From contig NC_060118.1 in NCBI RefSeq assembly GCF_021155765.1, positions 4,340,001-4,404,000 of the forward strand: a stretch of 64,000 bases of DNA. The letters run 5' to 3'. This stretch comes from Diprion similis (lineage: Eukaryota; Arthropoda; Insecta; Hymenoptera; Diprionidae). The position numbers were made by a program, and so were the translations under genes. Below, piece by piece: positions 62,017 through 64,000 of this stretch; within the stretch, counting starts at the first letter, position 1; each line of letters opens with the position of its first letter. Under the pieces are notes generated by a model. It had not been told where the DNA came from. It ran no database searches and saw only the letters and a program-made list of their open reading frames with translations.

Positions 62017-62408
62017 TTAGTCAACCTTTGCCTCGGGCTGTGGGCTCGGACTATGCGTTACAGAACGTGATAAATTGCCCATCTGAGCGACAATTCGTTC
62101 CATCGCTGCCTCTGTTTCGACCAGCCGTTGCCTGAGCTGATCTATCTCTATGTCTCCTGCTGCTTCTAGTGTCCCAGCATGCGAAACAGTAGTAAATTCA
62201 TTCTTACAGACATTTTTATACTCAGCTTAAATGAATTCACGTGATAATATACACACGTGTGTATTCCACGAATCCGTAATAAATTATGTTCACAAACAAC
62301 AATCGATGTTCTTAACAACGAATGATCGAATAGTTTATGATTGAAATTACCTTCGTAGTCATTTGGATTTTGCGTAACTTCACTTATTCGAGGAGAATGA
62401 ATTTTGTC
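62017..62408 (-). CDS. ric-3: RIC-3 coiled-coil exons with terminal stop (acetylcholine receptor chaperone)
   Basis: Two minus-strand exons: 62408-62351 (DKIHSPRISEVTQNPNDYE, ending in phase 1) and 62165-62017 (starts with two nucleotides, ends TAA at 62017-62019). The second encodes IDQLRQRLVETEAAMERIVA, then QMGNLSRSVTHSPSPQPEAK and VD-stop. It aligns with the human RIC3 coiled coil (LQEKLKETEAAMEKLINRVG). RIC-3 is an ER membrane protein that helps nicotinic acetylcholine receptors fold and assemble. The transmembrane exons should lie upstream, beyond 62.4 kb; a possible phase-0 exon at 62743-62690 (FLQKLFPYGPNRGK at its end) is uncertain. Donor-like sites inside the last exon (TCT|gtaacg, AAG|gttgac) would allow a longer form using the exons at 51.9-44.1 kb. 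Confidence 0.75.
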
Positions 62409-62749
62409 CTCGGTTCACAAACAGCAATTATTGTACATGGGATTTGATTAGATTATCGTAGGACGACAAAATAAAGTTTTTTTAAAACATTAAACAGATT
62501 GTGAGCCTGAACGATTCTTAGAAACGTTTACGAAAAACTTCAATTCTAGTTTGGGTTCGAATGGGTAGGGGCAAGAGATTCGAAAATGTAGAAAATAGAA
62601 GGATCAAAGTCGAAAATTTGAAAAATTTATAAGACTCGGAATTCGGCAAAAAATATACCTTCAATGTTTATACAGACGCCTCTACGTACCTTGCCGCGGT
62701 TAGGACCGTAGGGGAATAATTTTTGTAGAAACGATGTTCCCCGCTATCG

Positions 62750-64000
62750 AGCCCAACCAATACTCAATGCGATTCAACTTTATTCTTCATGTATTTAGCA
62801 ACGCGGATCAGCAGGTGGTAGGTGTGGAGCTCGAGCGTAAACGAGGGAAAGTGGCAAGGTAAGTAGAGGCAACTGTATAGCTAGAACTAACAAATGTGAA
62901 AAATTAACAGATAATATTCCTGAACATAGATTTTTCAAAATAGGAAATTATCGAACGGCAAGGTATTTTAAGATTTCGAAAACATCAAATACCCCAAAGA
63001 CAAATTATTCAAATAATATACAGATCGAGATGAAAAAAATTAAAGTGCATTTAATCGAAACGGTAGGAATGTAAAAGTTAACAACATATTATAGAATCGT
63101 AATATATCAGATAGGTCAGAACCTTATTCCGATCATTCTGCATTTTACCATTAATAATATAAACCAATTTATACTTTAAATAGCTTGTACATCTCGCTAT
63201 TTCAAAATGTTTACTTTCGACGTGTATAATTCTGATTCGTTAGACTCCCAAAGAGGAGTAGGTTTCTACAAAGGCTCATACAGGTTAAGATAGGTACTCA
63301 CTCCTTATCAATCTGTAGTTTCTAAGTTTTATTTGTCCTTTGTAAAAATTTAAGGGCGTATTACGAAATTTTGAATTGACGACGAGTTAAAATATTGCTG
63401 CTTAAGAAAGTATATTTATTTTAAAGATTAAAGTGATGAATTTTTAGCTAAATTTTAAAATCAAACATATGATCTGTGATGGAGCAAATTAGGTGAATAA
63501 ATCATTTTTTCATTTTGGAGATGAAGAATTTTAGCCAAAAACTTTCTCGGAGGTTTTAAGGACCCCAGTAACCACAAAGTCTTAATCCCCATGAACCTTA
63601 GCGTTTGAATGCTATAGACCCTGTCAGTTTTAGTACAAAATGTTTATACTAGAAAGCTGTTGGATGGATGAGCGTTCGAAATTATGATTTTTAGGTGAAT
63701 GGATTCTTATTTCTATGAGTCTTGTGCTGAAATAATTTTCCGGCACCTTTATTTTCTACTTTTCCTAATTTCTTACCCCCCTCAATAGGAAACCATGAAT
63801 CAACACGATGTTAGCGGTTTTCAATAGAATGTAGTTAGATAAAAGGTTGAACTGATAATCTTAACCAAAGCTCAAAATTTCGCTTAAAAATACTCTATTA
63901 AAATGGTACCACACACTTTACTTTTTATATTTTGATATCAAAAGAAATCCTACCTATATCGGTTACTGAATACCTAACCCTGGAGTAAAAAAGAGCAGTT
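62750..64000. other. Presumed upstream ric-3 intron or intergenic sequence
   Basis: No exon supported on the minus strand. A plus-strand candidate (62800-62859, ttag acceptor, gtaagt donor, one open frame) stands alone and is not called. Confidence 0.3.

Noticed and set aside
62800..62859. Plus-strand exon candidate with tttag acceptor and gtaagt donor
   Set aside because: Stands alone and lies opposite a ric-3 region; no partner exon found.

Overview
The window looks like nuclear DNA of an insect. It is AT-rich, genes are split into short exons by GT-AG introns, intergenic and intronic sequence is full of short palindromic DNA-transposon relics, and the recognisable proteins are animal proteins. 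Hymenoptera would fit, but no feature here proves the order. All gene models below were built by hand from splice sites and reading-phase agreement.

Layout. (1) 374-7422, plus: a BRAT1-like HEAT-repeat gene whose 5' exon(s) lie before the window. (2) 9650-11403: a decayed tandem copy of three BRAT1 exons. (3) 14221-18277, plus: a complete four-exon SPEF1/CLAMP gene (336 aa). (4) 18892-20137, plus: three phase-compatible short exons of an unrecognised protein. (5) 23900-32684, plus: a complete four-exon short-chain dehydrogenase of the retinol dehydrogenase 11/13 type (332 aa), with a 5.3 kb last intron full of repeats and a possible promoter near 22.2 kb. (6) 33918-39107, plus: a complete six-exon THEG-repeat protein (518 aa), a sperm/axonemal protein. 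(7) From about 62.4 kb down to 44.1 kb, minus: exons assigned to ric-3, a nicotinic acetylcholine receptor chaperone. One coiled-coil exon ends in a stop at 62017. Four phase-consistent downstream exons (51917 to 44123) probably form a long C-terminal form of the same gene. The THEG-like gene and ric-3 converge on the 39.4-44.0 kb interval.

SPEF1 and the THEG-repeat protein are both axonemal/sperm proteins and lie about 16 kb apart on the same strand. The other genes have no obvious functional link. BRAT1 acts with the Integrator nuclease subunit INTS11, the SDR is a membrane-anchored oxidoreductase, and RIC-3 assists receptor assembly.

Most of the remaining sequence is mobile-element debris. 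It includes TTAA-flanked (piggyBac-like) MITEs of several families, a pogo/Tigger-like MITE, a TA-flanked MITE, palindromes from 0.27 to 2.2 kb, a minisatellite built as an inverted repeat, and a 2.8 kb element with about 370 bp terminal inverted repeats that holds a nested palindrome and a decayed ORF. No operon-like or defence-like system is visible. The most unusual structures are the large fold-back elements at 47.3-49.5 and 55.1-57.9 kb and the inverted minisatellite at 27.6-28.1 kb.
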